A DNA stretch of 64,000 nt from Akkermansia muciniphila (GTDB lineage Bacteria > Verrucomicrobiota > Verrucomicrobiia > Limisphaerales > BJHT01): assembly GCA_945861535.1 (NCBI GenBank), contig CAMAUZ010000006.1, positions 1-64,000 on the forward strand, written 5' to 3'. Position 1 is the first letter of the stretch, and the number at the start of each line of letters is the position of its first letter. Below, piece by piece: positions 15,394-23,831 of this stretch. Made by a program: the position numbers and the translations under genes. The notes below the pieces were generated by a model. It had not been told where the DNA came from, made no database searches, and saw nothing but the letters and a program-made list of their open reading frames with translations.

Positions 15394-16785
15394 TCAGATT
15401 TGTGCCGAACTGGAGTTCGGCGCTCCGAGGCGCGGGGGAGCGCCGAGGCGGTAATAATCAAAGCCCAGCGCGGCGGCACGCTCGCCGTCGAGCAGGCCGA
15501 AGGGATCGAGGAGAATGTGGCCGGGCATGGCGGCGCGGATGGCTTCGAGGTTTGCGCCGCGGAATTCCGGCCATGGCGTGGCGATCACCAGCGCGCTCGC
15601 GTCGCGGCAGCAGGCGAGCGGCGTGGCGCATTGCGTGAAGCGCGGGAACGCGTCGGCGGGGATTTTCACCACGGGGTCGTAGGCCTGTTTGCGGCACGCA
15701 GGCAGGACGGCGATGAATTGGAGCGAGGGCGAGTTTTTCGTCGAGTGGGTGTTTTCTTTGTAGGCGAGGCCCCAGATGCCGAGGGTCGCGCCGTCGAGCG
15801 GAAGGGCGCGGCGGGCGAAGGCGGCGCGGAGGGTGCGAGCGAGCCAGGCTTTGCGGTGGGCGCTGTTGTGTTGCCAGGCGGTGATGATGCCGGTGTCGGC
15901 GAGCGGGGCGGCGGTGGTAGCGGTCGTGCTCGTGGCGGGAGGATTCTCGCGGGCGGGTCGCCCGCGCTCCGGGGTGGCGAGGTGCTGCACGGTGACGAGG
16001 TCGCGCTCGAGGTTGCCGCCGGAGATGCCGAGGCCGGGCGTGAGATAGGCCTTGGGTCCGATGCGCGCGTCGAGGCGGAGCGCGGGTGCGATTTCAGACC
16101 AATCGGCGCCGATGCCTTCGCAGACTTCGGCGAGCGTGTTCGTGGTGGCGACGCTGGAGACGAGGAAAAAGTTGATCGCGATTTTCGCCAGCTCGGCGCT
16201 TTCGTAACGCATCGGGAGCACGGGGCAGCCGAACGCGCCGAGCCATTGCGCATAGGCCGCGGGCAGCGCGGCGCGTGGGTCGTCGCAGCCCACGATGTAG
16301 CGCTCAGGCTGGAGCGCGCGGGCGACGGCGTTGCCGAACACAAGGGTCTCGACTTGGTAATGCAGTTGCCCGCCGAGCCGCTGGCCAGTGGCGGTGAGCG
16401 AAGATTTCAGCGAGCGGGTGAAGCCGGGCGGCACCTGGCAGAGAATAACGGCGGTGGTATCCGGCGCGAGGTGCGGCGCGGTGAGGGCGATCAGTTCGCG
16501 CAGTGGTGCGAGATCGCTGTGGCCGGCGTCGTTGGTGGGAACATCAAGCGAGTAGAAGACGACGCGGCATTGGGCCAGCGCGCGGGCGTCGGCGGTGAAG
16601 GTCAGGCGGGTTTGGTTCGCGGCGAAGAGTTCGTTGAGGCCCGGTTCCGAGACCGGGAATTGTCCTTGCGCCAAGCGTTCGCACAGCGCGGCTTCGCGGT
16701 CGAAGCCGACGACGGCAAAACCTTTCGCCGCCGTGGCGAGGCCGTAAACGATGCCGAGATGGGAGAGGCCGACGAAGCCGATCAT
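15394..16785 (-). CDS. UDP-glucose/GDP-mannose dehydrogenase-like protein lacking the catalytic Cys
   Basis: A 463-residue protein with the three-domain order of nucleotide-sugar dehydrogenases: N-terminal NAD domain (VGLSHLG, where the family has GLGYVG), central helix with ELAKIAINFFLVSSVATTN, and a C-terminal UDP-binding domain (GIWGLAYKENTHSTKNSPSL). The catalytic loop, normally GFGGSCLPKD, reads GLGISGGNLERDL: Cys is replaced by Asn. Residues near 285-305 are an Ala/Thr/Pro-rich insertion overlapping a palindrome also seen at 42.4 kb. It overlaps the Gfo gene by 4 bp. The activity may differ from two-step oxidation. Confidence 0.8.
   Translation of the reverse strand: MIGFVGLSHLGIVYGLATAAKGFAVVGFDREAALCERLAQGQFPVSEPGLNELFAANQTRLTFTADARALAQCRVVFYSLDVPTNDAGHSDLAPLRELIALTAPHLAPDTTAVILCQVPPGFTRSLKSSLTATGQRLGGQLHYQVETLVFGNAVARALQPERYIVGCDDPRAALPAAYAQWLGAFGCPVLPMRYESAELAKIAINFFLVSSVATTNTLAEVCEGIGADWSEIAPALRLDARIGPKAYLTPGLGISGGNLERDLVTVQHLATPERGRPARENPPATSTTATTAAPLADTGIITAWQHNSAHRKAWLARTLRAAFARRALPLDGATLGIWGLAYKENTHSTKNSPSLQFIAVLPACRKQAYDPVVKIPADAFPRFTQCATPLACCRDASALVIATPWPEFRGANLEAIRAAMPGHILLDPFGLLDGERAAALGFDYYRLGAPPRLGAPNSSSAQI
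15946..15975. repeat. palindromic repeat fragment inside the UGDH-like gene
   Basis: CGCGGGCGGGTCGCCCGCG is a near-perfect palindrome flanked by CTCCGG. Nearly the same string (GCGGGCGGGACGCCCGCGCT) is found between genes at about 42394-42415. It encodes PERGRPAREN inside the dehydrogenase, at a point where relatives have a shorter linker. Confidence 0.5.
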
Positions 16786-17696
16786 GGCGCGGTCACGTTG
16801 CGGGCGAGTGCGTCAAGCTGCGTCCCGATCCACAGATCATTTTCCCAGTTGCTCGCGCCAGTGCGGCAGAGCGCGAGGAAGTGGTCGTATTCCAGTTTCC
16901 ACGTCGGGTCGGGCTGTTCGATCGTCGCGACGGTTTCTTCGGGGCGGCCGCTGGGGAAGATGCGTTTGCGGATGGTGAGCGTGCTCGGTCCCCATTTGCA
17001 GAGGCAGTGGATGTGCGCGCTGCCGAGTTCGCCGTACACGTCGAGCGTGAAGGTGTTCCGCCACGAGAGCAGCGTCGCTTCCATCTCCCAGACCGCCGGG
17101 CCGCCGAAGCCGAACGTGACGTGATCGGGCGCCTGGTTTTCAAAACGGTTCACGCTCCAGACGCGGCCGCTGTCCGCGCGCGGGCCAAAGAGGAAGTGCG
17201 CCATGTCGAGCATGTGCGAGCCGAGGTCGGGCAGCACGCCCGCGCCTTTGTCGCGCCACGGCGAGTTGCGCACGTCGCGGGCGGTGCCGTTGCCGTAGAA
17301 AATTCGCGTGAGATAAACCCGGCCGAGCGCGCCGGTGTCGAGCACCTGTTTGAGCCGCGCGATGTGCGGCTCGAAGCGGTGGTTGTAAGCGGTGTAAGCC
17401 GCCGCGCCGGTGCGGCGCGCAAGGGCGAGCAGATCGCGAATCTCGTCCGCGGGGCCGACCAGCGGTTTCTCGACGAGGACGTGTTTTCCGTTGCCGACGA
17501 GGTGCCGGAGGATCGGGAGCTTGGCGCCGTCGGGCACGCAGACGCAGGCGGCGTCGTAGCGGTCGAGCGGGATTTCCTCGATGGCCTTGCAGTCCACGCC
17601 GGGGGCGACGGGATCGACCACCGCCACGACGTGGTCGCCCGCGAGGGCGCGGCGTTTGCGCCCCTGCACGCCGAGGCCGATGACGACGAGCCTCAT
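16782..17696 (-). CDS. Gfo/Idh/MocA-family oxidoreductase
   Basis: A 304-residue NAD(P)-dependent oxidoreductase. N-terminal Rossmann motif VIGLGVQG, the EKP motif in HVLVEKPLVG, AYNHRFEPHI, and the C-terminal GVLPDLGSHMLDMAHFL, whose D-x-G-x-H supplies the catalytic His. Members act on sugar nucleotides, inositols or aldoses. It overlaps both neighbours by 4 bp (ATGA), showing tight translational coupling with the UGDH-like and HldE-like genes, so all three probably act in one pathway. Confidence 0.85.
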   Translation of the reverse strand: MRLVVIGLGVQGRKRRALAGDHVVAVVDPVAPGVDCKAIEEIPLDRYDAACVCVPDGAKLPILRHLVGNGKHVLVEKPLVGPADEIRDLLALARRTGAAAYTAYNHRFEPHIARLKQVLDTGALGRVYLTRIFYGNGTARDVRNSPWRDKGAGVLPDLGSHMLDMAHFLFGPRADSGRVWSVNRFENQAPDHVTFGFGGPAVWEMEATLLSWRNTFTLDVYGELGSAHIHCLCKWGPSTLTIRKRIFPSGRPEETVATIEQPDPTWKLEYDHFLALCRTGASNWENDLWIGTQLDALARNVTAP

Positions 17697-19243
17697 TCGT
17701 AGCGGGACCGCTTTTCGACGGCGGCGAGTTTTTTCAAAACCTCGGCGGGCGCGACGGGATGATTGCCGTCGTGCTCGCAGGCCACGGCGGCGGCGAGGGA
17801 ACCGAGGATGCTCGCGATGACATTCGAGCCGCTGGTTTTCAGCGAGAGCGTCGCGTAGGCGAGCAGGGCGTCGCCCGCGCCCACGGCGTCCACAACCCGG
17901 TCCGCAAAGCTGTCGATCGTGAAAAAGGAACGCACCTCGTTGCCCGGTCCGCGGTAGGTGATGATGCCGCGCTCGCCGAGTTTGAGGATGAGCACCTTGC
18001 AGCGCGCCTTCAGATACAGGTCTTGCGCGAGCGGGCGCACGGTCGAGTCCTGGTCGCCGAGGGCGAAGCGCGCCTCGCGTTCGTTGGGCGTGATGAGGTC
18101 GAAGCCCTGAAACTCGAGGATGTTGCCCCAGCGGTTGGAGACCTGGCTGTCGGCCACGCGCATTACGCCCGGGGGCAGGGCGGCGGTGAGCGGCGGGATG
18201 GTGTGTTTGTTAAAGAGGCCGTGGCGGAAATCGCTGAACACGGCGACATCGACCGGGTGCGCGGCGAGTTGGCGTTTGAACTGTTCGAGGATTTTTTCGG
18301 AGATGGGGCGGTTGTCGAGTTTGTCCACCTTGAGCATCCGGTAGCCGTTGGTGATGAAGGAATTCTTGTGCGTCGTGGGGCGGGTCGGATCGACGATGGC
18401 CTCGACACGGATGCCGACCGAAGTGAGGTCGTTCACCACGAAATCCTTGAGCGCGTCGTTGCCGAGCACGGTGGAGAAAACCACGTCCGCGCCCGCGGCC
18501 CGCATGTGTTTCGCGACCACCGCCGCACCGCCGGAGAAATCCTCGGCGCGCTCATATTTCACACTGAACGTCGGCGTCTTGGCCGTGCCGCCGATGAGCG
18601 TGCAGTAAGTGTAGCCGTCCACAATCGTGTCGCCGACGACGTGGACGCGCACGCCACGGAGCTTCTCGATGGCGGTGCGGAGATCATCAAAGCCAAGGCC
18701 CTCGGATTCCAGCAGCGCGAGGAGCTTGTCCACGGCGAGGTTGGGCGGCGTCATGGTGATGATCGCCGAGGAGGACATGATGAGATCGCCGGGGGTGAAG
18801 ACGACTTCGCCGCCGTAGCTTTCGATCACGGCGATTTCCTCCTGCGTCCGGGGGTGGATGCCTTCGGCGGAGTACTCGTAACCCTTGGCGAAGAAGTCGG
18901 GCTGGATGAAGCGTAGGTTTTCGAGCGGCGTGGCGTTGTCGTCCACGATCACGTAGTCCACGCACTCGAGGGCGGCGAGATTCATCGCGCGCAGATCCTG
19001 CGGGACGAACGGGCGGAAGTTGGCCTTGTTGATGTGCGAATCGCTGGTGAGGCTGGCGATGAGGCGGTCAGCCTTGCTCTTCGCATACATCAGGTGGCGG
19101 ATGTGCCCCGGATGCACGAGGTCAAAGGTGCCGTGGCACATGATGACGCTGTGGCTGCGCGGCCGCGGGCCGATGGCGGCGCGGAGCTGCTCGCGGGTCA
19201 TGATCTTGCGGCGGTAGTCGATTGGTTTTTCGGGCGTGCTCAT
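17693..19243 (-). CDS. HldE-like bifunctional cytidylyltransferase-kinase (reversed domain order)
   Basis: About 516 residues from ATG 19241-19243 (MSTPEKPIDYRRKI); a 38-residue upstream extension looks non-coding. The N-terminal nucleotidyltransferase domain has CHGTFDLVHPGHIRHL (about 36-51) and TSDSHINKA. The C-terminal PfkB kinase domain runs from about 205 (VVGDTIVDGY, FSGGAAVVAKHM) to the catalytic DAVGAGD near 440. HldE phosphorylates heptose-7-phosphate at C1 and, after GmhB, adds the nucleotide. E. coli HldE has kinase first and nucleotidyltransferase last; here the order is the opposite. GmhA and GmhB lie upstream in the same cluster. Confidence 0.85.
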   Translation of the reverse strand: MSTPEKPIDYRRKIMTREQLRAAIGPRPRSHSVIMCHGTFDLVHPGHIRHLMYAKSKADRLIASLTSDSHINKANFRPFVPQDLRAMNLAALECVDYVIVDDNATPLENLRFIQPDFFAKGYEYSAEGIHPRTQEEIAVIESYGGEVVFTPGDLIMSSSAIITMTPPNLAVDKLLALLESEGLGFDDLRTAIEKLRGVRVHVVGDTIVDGYTYCTLIGGTAKTPTFSVKYERAEDFSGGAAVVAKHMRAAGADVVFSTVLGNDALKDFVVNDLTSVGIRVEAIVDPTRPTTHKNSFITNGYRMLKVDKLDNRPISEKILEQFKRQLAAHPVDVAVFSDFRHGLFNKHTIPPLTAALPPGVMRVADSQVSNRWGNILEFQGFDLITPNEREARFALGDQDSTVRPLAQDLYLKARCKVLILKLGERGIITYRGPGNEVRSFFTIDSFADRVVDAVGAGDALLAYATLSLKTSGSNVIASILGSLAAAVACEHDGNHPVAPAEVLKKLAAVEKRSRYE

Positions 19244-19902
19244 GCGATGGAAAATGTCAGTCGTTGGGCGCGGATACTGGAGGCCGCGCGGCAAAAGGCG
19301 AGGCGAAGTGGTGGCGCATTTCAGTTTCTTGCAGCCGATTCCCCATCTCATTAGCACCCGGCTTCAGCCGGGTGTCTGGAGCGGGAAAGCGGCGCAACCG
19401 CTTCAGCGGTTTTTCGGTCTGGCTGCCGTCGTTGGAACATCCGGCGAAGCCGTTGAAACGGCTGCCCGATTCTATTCCCGAGCAACATTGGGCTAAAGCC
19501 GAGGTATGTGTTTAGCGCCAACGGCGCGGTCCATACCAGCCTGGGGCAACGCCCCAGGTTAGATGCCAGCCAACGAATTCAGGGCTGAAAGCCCGTTCTA
19601 CCTTTCTGATGAAGGACGATGCGGCCCCCGGCGATGGATCGCGCTTTCAGCGCTCAAATGGGAAATGGCTCGCTTCCTGGGGCGTTGCCCCAGGCTGGTA
19701 TAAGTCCGCGCCCTTGGCGCTAAACAGATACAGGCCGCGTGCTGATGAGCCGTGCAAGAAACTGCGAGGCGTCCCGTTTTTGGTCCTGCTCCGGCGGAAA
19801 AGCGACTCATCGCAAATAGTCGAGCCGGCGGAGGTCGAAGTCATCGGCGACTCTGGCTTCCTCCGTCCAGTGGCAGCGGAAGAACTGTCCCCGGCGTTGG
19901 CA
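19244..19902. repeat. cluster of short hairpins with a 55-bp inverted repeat (19504-19558 / 19676-19731)
   Basis: The gap carries at least eight perfect or near-perfect hairpins with short loops: CACCCGGCTTCAGCCGGGTG, AACCGCTTCAGCGGTT, AGCCGTTGAAACGGCT, AGCGCCAACGGCGC, CCTGGGGCAACGCCCCAGG, GGGCTGAAAGCCC, GCGCTTTCAGCGC and CCTGGGGCGTTGCCCCAGG. The two CCTGGGGC hairpins lie in opposite arms of a larger imperfect inverted repeat of about 55 bp. No gene is supported. It may act as a transcript-processing or termination zone inside the operon. Confidence 0.75.
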
Positions 19903-20460
19903 TCACCGGTTCGTCAGCAGGGCGTCCGCCACGGAGATTTCCCAGTGCCCTCTGGCGGCATCCGCCACCTCTTCATCGGTCCGGCCCACGGCCTTGAGAA
20001 TGCTCTCGGTCCGGATCGGTTTGGAGCCGCGGCCGACATTTTCATATTCCGGCAGCGTGTGGGTGAATTCGCGCATCTGCTTCCAGGTGCAGTCTTTGAA
20101 TTGGGCGTGAACCGCCTCCAAGATGGCGATTTCAGCTTTCGACAGCTCGTCCACGCCGGGATCAGCGCGGAGCACAATCCGGTTGGTTTGCGCGTCGGCG
20201 TCCGAAATGAACGGCTCCCAGTCCGTGCGCCCGCCGGGGCAATCCCCCTTCGTGAGGTCATAGACGTTGCTCAAAACCGGCCCGTGTTGCATCGAGGCGG
20301 CGGAATCTCCGGTGATCGGTTCCTCCCACCGTTCGATGGCTTTCCGGTCGGCCAGATAGAGCATTTTGATGAACAAATATTTGTCCATGTCGCCGCCGTT
20401 GCGTTGCAGGAGGACCGCCGCCGCTTGCGCGCTCTTCTTGGGATTGAAGGCGAATTTCAT
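19903..20460 (-). CDS. Panacea-domain (SocA-like, DUF4065) protein
   Basis: A 185-residue protein with the Panacea signature: YLFIKMLYLADRKAIERWEE near the start, then ITGDSAASMQHGPVLSNVYD in the middle, and an acidic C-terminus. Panacea domains are versatile antitoxins paired with many unrelated toxins, or proteolytic adaptors such as SocA. No small toxin gene is adjacent: downstream is the hairpin cluster, upstream an epimerase 68 bp away. It seems to be an orphan that entered the glycan cluster. Confidence 0.8.
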   Translation of the reverse strand: MKFAFNPKKSAQAAAVLLQRNGGDMDKYLFIKMLYLADRKAIERWEEPITGDSAASMQHGPVLSNVYDLTKGDCPGGRTDWEPFISDADAQTNRIVLRADPGVDELSKAEIAILEAVHAQFKDCTWKQMREFTHTLPEYENVGRGSKPIRTESILKAVGRTDEEVADAARGHWEISVADALLTNR

Positions 20461-20528
20461 GGTGCCAGCCTAACTTCTTGACCGTCGTGCATCAATTCCC
20501 CCGGGGGAATCCAGAACCGCCGGCCGCC

Positions 20529-21533
20529 TCACTTTTTCTCGCCACCCAGAAACGCAAACCACGTCTTCGTCGCCTGCGCGATGGAGGCCTGGTCCCACAC
20601 GGGGGCCTGCCGCCAGTACTCGATATTCGCGAGCAGATTTGCCACGCCCTGCTCGAAGGGGACGAGTTGTTTCCAGCCGAGGTCGCGCGTGATCTTCGCG
20701 ATGTCGGCCCAGGTGCAGTCGGGTTCGCCGGGGCGTTTTGGGAGGTGGATGACGGGGCCGCCGAGGAGTTCGACGAGGCGGTTGACAGGCTGCGGATTGC
20801 CGGCACCGAGGTTCCAGATGTGGTTCACCTTGTCGGTCATCGCCGCGAGGTAGAAGGCGCGCGCCACGTCGGTCACGTAGAGAAAATCGCGCCGTTGCGT
20901 GCCGTCGCCGACCACGGTGAAGGGTTTGCCCGCGAGCTTTTGCGCGAGGAATACGCCGAAGACCGCGCCGTAAGCGCCGGAGGTTTTCGAGCGCGTGCCG
21001 TAGGCGTTGAAGATGCGGATGCAGTTGACCGGGAGCTTGTAGGCGCGGCTCCAGTGCAGCACGGCTTCCTCGCCCATGTATTTGCTCAACGCGTAGGGGT
21101 GCTCGCACGCGATCGGCGCGTCCTCGCGCGTGGGCACGGCAGCGAGGCCGTAGCAGGAGGACGACGCGGCATAGACAAACTTCCGCACCTGCGCGTGCCG
21201 GGCGCATTCGAGCACCTTCACGGTGCCCATGACATTCGTGCTGAGATAATCCACCGGGCGCTCGATGGACGGCACGATGTCGCCGATGCCGCCGAAGTGG
21301 ATGACGTGGCTCGCGCCGGCAAAAAGCGGGTCGGCGGCGGTGAGGTCGCGGATGTCGCGGACCTCGACGACGAGGTCGGGATTGCCCTTGTGCTGCTGGA
21401 GATTTTCGAGCCGGCCACCGACGAGGCTGTCGATGACGTGGACGCGGTGGCCCTCAGCGAGGAGCAGGTCCACCATGTGGCTGCCGATGAAGCCGGCGCC
21501 TCCGGTGACGACGGCGATGGGTTTGTGGGGCAT
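20529..21533 (-). CDS. NAD-dependent sugar-nucleotide epimerase/dehydratase
   Basis: A 334-residue extended SDR with all hallmarks: TGGAGFIGSHMV near the start, FVYAASSSCYG, the YALSKYMGEE catalytic Y-x-x-x-K, and RIFNAYGTRS. Family members epimerise or dehydrate NDP-sugars, and similar proteins act as GDP- or ADP-heptose 4/6-epimerases or 4,6-dehydratases. Which reaction cannot be told. A 76-bp palindrome (21561-21636) separates it from the next epimerase gene. Confidence 0.8.
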   Translation of the reverse strand: MPHKPIAVVTGGAGFIGSHMVDLLLAEGHRVHVIDSLVGGRLENLQQHKGNPDLVVEVRDIRDLTAADPLFAGASHVIHFGGIGDIVPSIERPVDYLSTNVMGTVKVLECARHAQVRKFVYAASSSCYGLAAVPTREDAPIACEHPYALSKYMGEEAVLHWSRAYKLPVNCIRIFNAYGTRSKTSGAYGAVFGVFLAQKLAGKPFTVVGDGTQRRDFLYVTDVARAFYLAAMTDKVNHIWNLGAGNPQPVNRLVELLGGPVIHLPKRPGEPDCTWADIAKITRDLGWKQLVPFEQGVANLLANIEYWRQAPVWDQASIAQATKTWFAFLGGEKK

Positions 21534-21560
21534 GAGCAGGTAGGCGGTGTTGAGTTAGGC

Positions 21561-21636
21561 GTAGCTCGACACTCCAATGTCGAGACCAAGGAGTGCTGGG
21601 AACGCTTCGACTCTCGACATTGGAATGTCGAGCTAC
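21561..21636. repeat. palindromic repeat GTAGCTCGACA...
   Basis: The left arm GTAGCTCGACACTCCAATGT (continuing CGAG) mirrors the right arm ending ATTGGAATGTCGAGCTAC, with about 28 bp between them. It fills the gap between two epimerase genes and overlaps the last codons of the downstream gene only slightly. It could form a strong hairpin in the transcript. Confidence 0.8.
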
Positions 21637-22637
21637 CTAAGCCCCAGTTTCTTCACGCTCTTCACGTTCACGAACGACTCGTCGGTCAGCGTGTTGCCGG
21701 GGAATTTGCCGGCCTTGAAAGCGCGGCAGAGGTCGCGCACGGCGTCTTCGATCGTGCGCTTCGGCCGCCAGCCGAGGATCTGCTCGATCTTGCGGGAGGT
21801 GATGCGGTAGGAACGCGGGTCGTTCGTGGAGGTGCGTTCGATGCGGATGGGCGGGCGCTCGGGGAATTCCTCGCCGACGATTTTCTTCGTGATCTCAGCC
21901 AGTTCGTTGACGGTCTGGTTTTGATAGCCAGCGTTGAAGATTTGTCCGGCGAGCTTCTCCTTCGGCATCGTCAGCGCCGCGGCGTAGAGGTCGGTCACGT
22001 CCTCGATGTGGATGTTCGGCCGCTGCTGGTCGCCGCCGAAAACGGTGATGACGCCGCGGTGATAGGCGTGGTTGGTGAGGATGTTGACCGTGAGATCGAA
22101 GCGCATCCGTGGCGAGTAACCGCACACGGTCGCGGGGCGGAAGGTGACGACGGTCAGCTTCGACGACTGGTATTTGAAGGCGATGGGTTCGCAGAGGCCC
22201 TTGTATTTATTGTAGTCCGTGAGCGGGACGAGGGGATGCTCCTCGGTGACCTCGGGCGCGTCGCTCACGCCATACACGGAGCTGGAGGAGACGTTGATGA
22301 AGCGCTCGACGGTGCCCGCCGCCGCGGTCGCCTGCATGAGCGGCTCGAAGCACTCGTAGTTCATCGTGCGGCTCAACGACGGGTCGAGGTCGAAGCTCGG
22401 GTCGTTGGAGATGGCGGCCATGTGGATGACGGCGTCGCAACCCTTGAGGGCCGCTGCATATTTTGCGGTGTCGCGGATGTCGCCGGCGACCACCGTGAGC
22501 CGCGGATGCGGCGTCAGGCCGGCCGAGCCGAACAGCATCAAATCATAAACAACCACCTCGTGGCCGGCCGCCAGCAGCTTGGGAACGAGGACGCAACCTT
22601 TGTAGCCGGCACCGCCGGTGACCAATATTTTTTTCAC
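21633..22637 (-). CDS. NAD-dependent epimerase/dehydratase
   Basis: A 334-residue extended SDR. The NAD motif reads TGGAGYKG (third Gly present, Phe-Ile replaced by Tyr-Lys). INVSSSSVYG and TDYNKYKGLCE supply the catalytic Ser and Y-x-x-x-K, and RPATVCGYSPRMRFDL follows. This subgroup resembles NDP-sugar epimerases of lipopolysaccharide clusters. Together with the neighbouring SDR it likely tailors the activated heptose by oxidation/reduction or epimerisation. Confidence 0.8.
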   Translation of the reverse strand: MKKILVTGGAGYKGCVLVPKLLAAGHEVVVYDLMLFGSAGLTPHPRLTVVAGDIRDTAKYAAALKGCDAVIHMAAISNDPSFDLDPSLSRTMNYECFEPLMQATAAAGTVERFINVSSSSVYGVSDAPEVTEEHPLVPLTDYNKYKGLCEPIAFKYQSSKLTVVTFRPATVCGYSPRMRFDLTVNILTNHAYHRGVITVFGGDQQRPNIHIEDVTDLYAAALTMPKEKLAGQIFNAGYQNQTVNELAEITKKIVGEEFPERPPIRIERTSTNDPRSYRITSRKIEQILGWRPKRTIEDAVRDLCRAFKAGKFPGNTLTDESFVNVKSVKKLGLR

Positions 22638-22990
22638 AGGTGCGGGAAGGTAGGAAGATCGGGGGACGTGTCGAGTGATATTTCCGGTTGGTGCGTGGGG
22701 AGATGTGCGTTTCGAGGCTGGCGGCGGCGGGGCGGGGGGAAGCTCAAAGTTCGAAGCTCAAGGGAAACACCAAGCGCCAAGGGTCTTGGGGACGTCGAAC
22801 CTCGTGATCAGCTGGAAGGCGGCGTTGCTCCGGCCACACGGCTTTTTCTAACGGTGCCCGATGGTGCTTGATGCTTGGTCCATTCCCTTGAGCTTTGAGC
22901 TTTATTCTTTGAGCTTCCGCCACCGCGCCCGATCCGGCGTTGGCGGCCAATGCCACCGAGCATTTCCGAGTTCTACGGTGCGGTTCCGTC
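22638..22990. repeat. inverted repeat of AGCTCAAAG type
   Basis: Arms rich in AGCTCAAAG and CTCAAGGGAA (22741-22790) are mirrored by TTCCCTTGAGCTTTGAGCTT at 22880-22917. The same family lies at 39219-39391 after the TRAP operon. No gene is visible in the gap. Confidence 0.75.
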
Positions 22991-23716
22991 TCAGCCCGTC
23001 GTGATCCGGAAGCCCGCGGCCTGCGCGTCGTTGTAGAACATCTTCACGGTGTCGAGCGAGTACTCGGCGAGGTCTTTGCCCACGAGGCTCAGCTTCGCGA
23101 GGATGTCGTGGGTCACGGTGATGACGTGGCAGCCGATGCTGTCGGCGTGGAAGATGTTGAGCAGCTCGCGCGGGCTGGCCCAGATGAGTTCGGCCTTGGG
23201 ATTGGCCTTGAGCAGGCGGACGGCCTCGGCCATCGCGGGCAGCGGATCGCAGCCGGTGTCGGCGACGCGGCCGGCGAAGACCGAGACGTAGCTGGCCACG
23301 GTCGGCGAGAGACAGGCGAGGACGTCCCGCACCTGGTCGTTGGTCATGAGCGCGGTGACGTTGAGCTGCACGCCGGCTTGGGCGAGACGGCGGATGAGCG
23401 GCCCGGCGAATTCGCGCTTCGTATTGGTCACGGGAATTTTCACATAGACATTCGCGCCCCACGAAGCGATCTCGCGGGCCTGTTTTTCCATCTCCGCGAA
23501 GTCGTCGGAAAAGACCTCGAAGGACACGGGCCGTCCGCCGATGATTCCGAGCACCTCGCGGGAGAAGGCCTGGTAGTCGGTCACGCCGGCCTTCCGCATG
23601 AGCGTCGGGTTGGTGGTGAAGCCCTTGATGAGCGGATTCGCTGCGAGGGTGGCGATGCCTTTGAGGTCCGCGCCGTCGGCGAAGATTTTTACCTGAAGAT
23701 CACGGATTGGTTTCAT
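22991..23716 (-). CDS. transaldolase-family protein (FSA/TalC-like)
   Basis: A 241-residue TIM-barrel transaldolase of the short type. GFTTNPTLMRKAG is the start signature, and the Schiff-base lysine lies in NVYVKIPVTNT (about residue 92). Further landmarks are QLNVTALMTNDQV, SVFAGRVADTG and LIWASPRELLN. Transaldolase moves a dihydroxyacetone unit; with transketolase it interconverts sedoheptulose-7-phosphate, the GmhA substrate. Its place in the heptose cluster suggests a local supply of that precursor. Confidence 0.85.
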   Translation of the reverse strand: MKPIRDLQVKIFADGADLKGIATLAANPLIKGFTTNPTLMRKAGVTDYQAFSREVLGIIGGRPVSFEVFSDDFAEMEKQAREIASWGANVYVKIPVTNTKREFAGPLIRRLAQAGVQLNVTALMTNDQVRDVLACLSPTVASYVSVFAGRVADTGCDPLPAMAEAVRLLKANPKAELIWASPRELLNIFHADSIGCHVITVTHDILAKLSLVGKDLAEYSLDTVKMFYNDAQAAGFRITTG

Positions 23717-23831
23717 AGGTGTGTCGAAATTTGGTGACCGAAGGTTTGTTGAGTTTTGTCGATGCAGTGGAAACTGCCGAGAGGACTACGGAGATACGAT
23801 GAACCCAGAGCGGCGAAGCCGCAAACCGAGC

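Noticed and set aside
15364-17124. A 586-residue plus-strand frame over the dehydrogenase genes
   Set aside because: Shadow of the UGDH-like and Gfo genes; Gly/Arg-rich with no recognisable fold.
19609-20481. A 290-residue plus-strand protein opposite the Panacea gene
   Set aside because: It crosses the hairpin zone and has no motifs; the Panacea frame is clearly the real one.
20478-22871. A 797-residue open frame on the plus strand
   Set aside because: It is antisense to two epimerase genes and a Panacea gene with clear motifs. It is Glu/Val/Asp-rich without family signatures, as expected for a high-GC shadow frame.
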